A stretch of 15,351 nt of DNA from Bacteroidia bacterium (GTDB taxonomy: Bacteria > Bacteroidota > Bacteroidia > Bacteroidales > VadinHA17), in contig JAPLEC010000455.1 in assembly GCA_026391515.1 (NCBI GenBank), forward strand, positions 1 through 15,351. The letters run 5' to 3'. The notes beneath the pieces were generated by a model. The model made no database searches. It worked only from the letters and a program-made list of their open reading frames with translations, and was not told where the DNA came from. This document shows positions 14,679 to 15,351 of this stretch, piece by piece (position 1 is the stretch's first letter; the number at the start of each line of letters is the position of its first letter). Made by a program: the position numbers and the translations under genes.

Positions 14679-15284
14679 ATGTCCGGCAAAATTTATCTTT
14701 CAACCGCGTATTTACCTCCTGCAGTATACTTTGTCTATATAGTTGAAGCCGATGAGGCAATGATAGAAAGAGAGGAGAACTATCTGAAACAATCGTACCG
14801 TAATCGCTGTTATATTCTTTCTTCATCAGGGCCGCAGGTTCTCACTGTACCGGTTTACCTTGGAAGCTTCCACAAAACACCAGTTAAAGATATCTGCATA
14901 GATTATTCAAAAAGGTGGCAGCAGGTCCATCTTGGAGCAATTATTTCTTCGTACAGCTCATCGCCTTATTTCCAGTTCTATTATGAAATAATTGAAAAAG
15001 TCATCCAAACCGACTTTAAATTTCTCCTCGATTTGAATATGGAGCTTCTGCAAGCACTTTTAGGAATATTAAGGGTAAATACTAAGATTGCCTACACAGC
15101 TGATTTTAAACCTGTTACAGGAACAGAAAATGATTACAGATATAAAATCAGCCCTAAAAAGAAATCTGAGTATCCAGCAAAAAAGTACCTGCAGGTTTTC
15201 AATTCTGATAATGGATTTGTTCCGGGTTTAAGCATTATTGATATGGTTTTTAATACCGGCCCGGAGGCAATAAATTACTTATAA
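14679..15284 (+). CDS. WbqC-family protein
   Basis: This 201-aa protein matches the WbqC-like family, which is common in Bacteroidetes and named after a lipopolysaccharide gene; its activity is not established. Recognisable pieces are STAYLPP near the start (8-14), KQSYRNRCYI (37-46), VPVYLGSFHKTPVKDICIDYS (57-77), RWQQVHLGAIISSYSSSPYF (79-98), FLLDLNMELLQALL (115-128), and the C-terminal PGLSIIDMVFNTGPEAINYL (182-201). It begins ten bases after larB and may be cotranscribed with the lar genes, although no functional link is known. Length is normal, and the ending at NYL is the usual C-terminus, so the gene is complete. Confidence 0.87.
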   Translation: MSGKIYLSTAYLPPAVYFVYIVEADEAMIEREENYLKQSYRNRCYILSSSGPQVLTVPVYLGSFHKTPVKDICIDYSKRWQQVHLGAIISSYSSSPYFQFYYEIIEKVIQTDFKFLLDLNMELLQALLGILRVNTKIAYTADFKPVTGTENDYRYKISPKKKSEYPAKKYLQVFNSDNGFVPGLSIIDMVFNTGPEAINYL

Positions 15285-15333
15285 ACAAAAAATGTTCATG
15301 CTAAAATAAAACCCACCCCTGCCCTCCCGCTTC

Positions 15334-15349
15334 TCCGCCGGTTGGCGGA
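15334..15349. repeat. GC-rich hairpin at right edge, probably part of a larger repeat
   Basis: TCCGCC (15334-15339) and GGCGGA (15344-15349) form a perfect 6-bp stem with a GGTT loop. It lies in a C-rich stretch (15311-15330) unlike the AT-rich gap before it. The palindrome may be the tip of a longer stem cut by the window edge, acting as a terminator after the WbqC gene or as a dispersed repeat. Confidence 0.4.
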
Positions 15350-15351
15350 TA

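Noticed and set aside
1..15351. CRISPR array, prophage, insertion sequence or RNA gene
   Set aside because: No regularly spaced repeats, transposase, integrase, phage proteins or recognisable tRNA/rRNA sequence were seen.

Overview
The window looks like chromosomal DNA from an anaerobic or facultatively anaerobic Bacteroidetes, probably near Bacteroidales. The signs are moderately AT-rich DNA, ATG starts without obvious Shine-Dalgarno sequences, several upstream TAnnTTTG elements (the Bacteroidetes -7 box), a WbqC-family protein of the type common in that phylum, and many low-potential iron-sulfur, rubredoxin and fermentation functions. No phage, IS, CRISPR, tRNA or rRNA gene was seen.

Layout. 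Positions 1-191 (-) hold the N-terminus of a lipoprotein running off the left edge, divergent from a long-chain acyl-CoA synthetase-like gene (367-2280, +). A REP-like double hairpin (2295-2360) separates that gene from a convergent two-gene unit on the minus strand: an isocitrate dehydrogenase-type enzyme (4125-2926) followed by an HD-domain protein (2914-2363). A pepD-type dipeptidase (4257-5714, +) is divergent from the dehydrogenase. Next is a minus-strand operon read from 9152 to 5740: methylmalonyl-CoA epimerase (mce), a fused citrate lyase gamma-beta protein (citD-citE), citrate lyase alpha (citF), and a 53-aa rubredoxin missed by a 60-aa ORF cutoff. Upstream on the same strand is a two-gene redox unit: a Tat-signal DUF362 protein (11756-10836) and a membrane polyferredoxin (10829-9270) that looks like NapH fused to NapG. 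Divergent from it on the plus strand is larC-larE-larB (11941-14668), whose genes overlap by four bases, followed by a WbqC-family gene (14679-15284).

How the genes fit together. The citrate lyase operon would split citrate (or possibly citramalate) into acetate and a keto acid. The neighbouring dehydrogenase and epimerase belong to the same tricarboxylate/propionate part of metabolism, but they are not in one transcription unit. The lar genes make and insert the nickel-pincer nucleotide (NPN) cofactor of LarA-type racemases; no larA is in the window, so the client enzyme is elsewhere or is not lactate racemase. The polyferredoxin and DUF362 protein suggest an electron-transfer module of unknown partner.

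Most notable items: the NapH-NapG-type fusion with an internal export-like signal paired with DUF362; the CitD-CitE fusion; the HD protein whose HD pair reads Ala-Asp; the three-cysteine LarE; and the paired mini-hairpins at 2295-2360, whose arms differ by compensatory changes.
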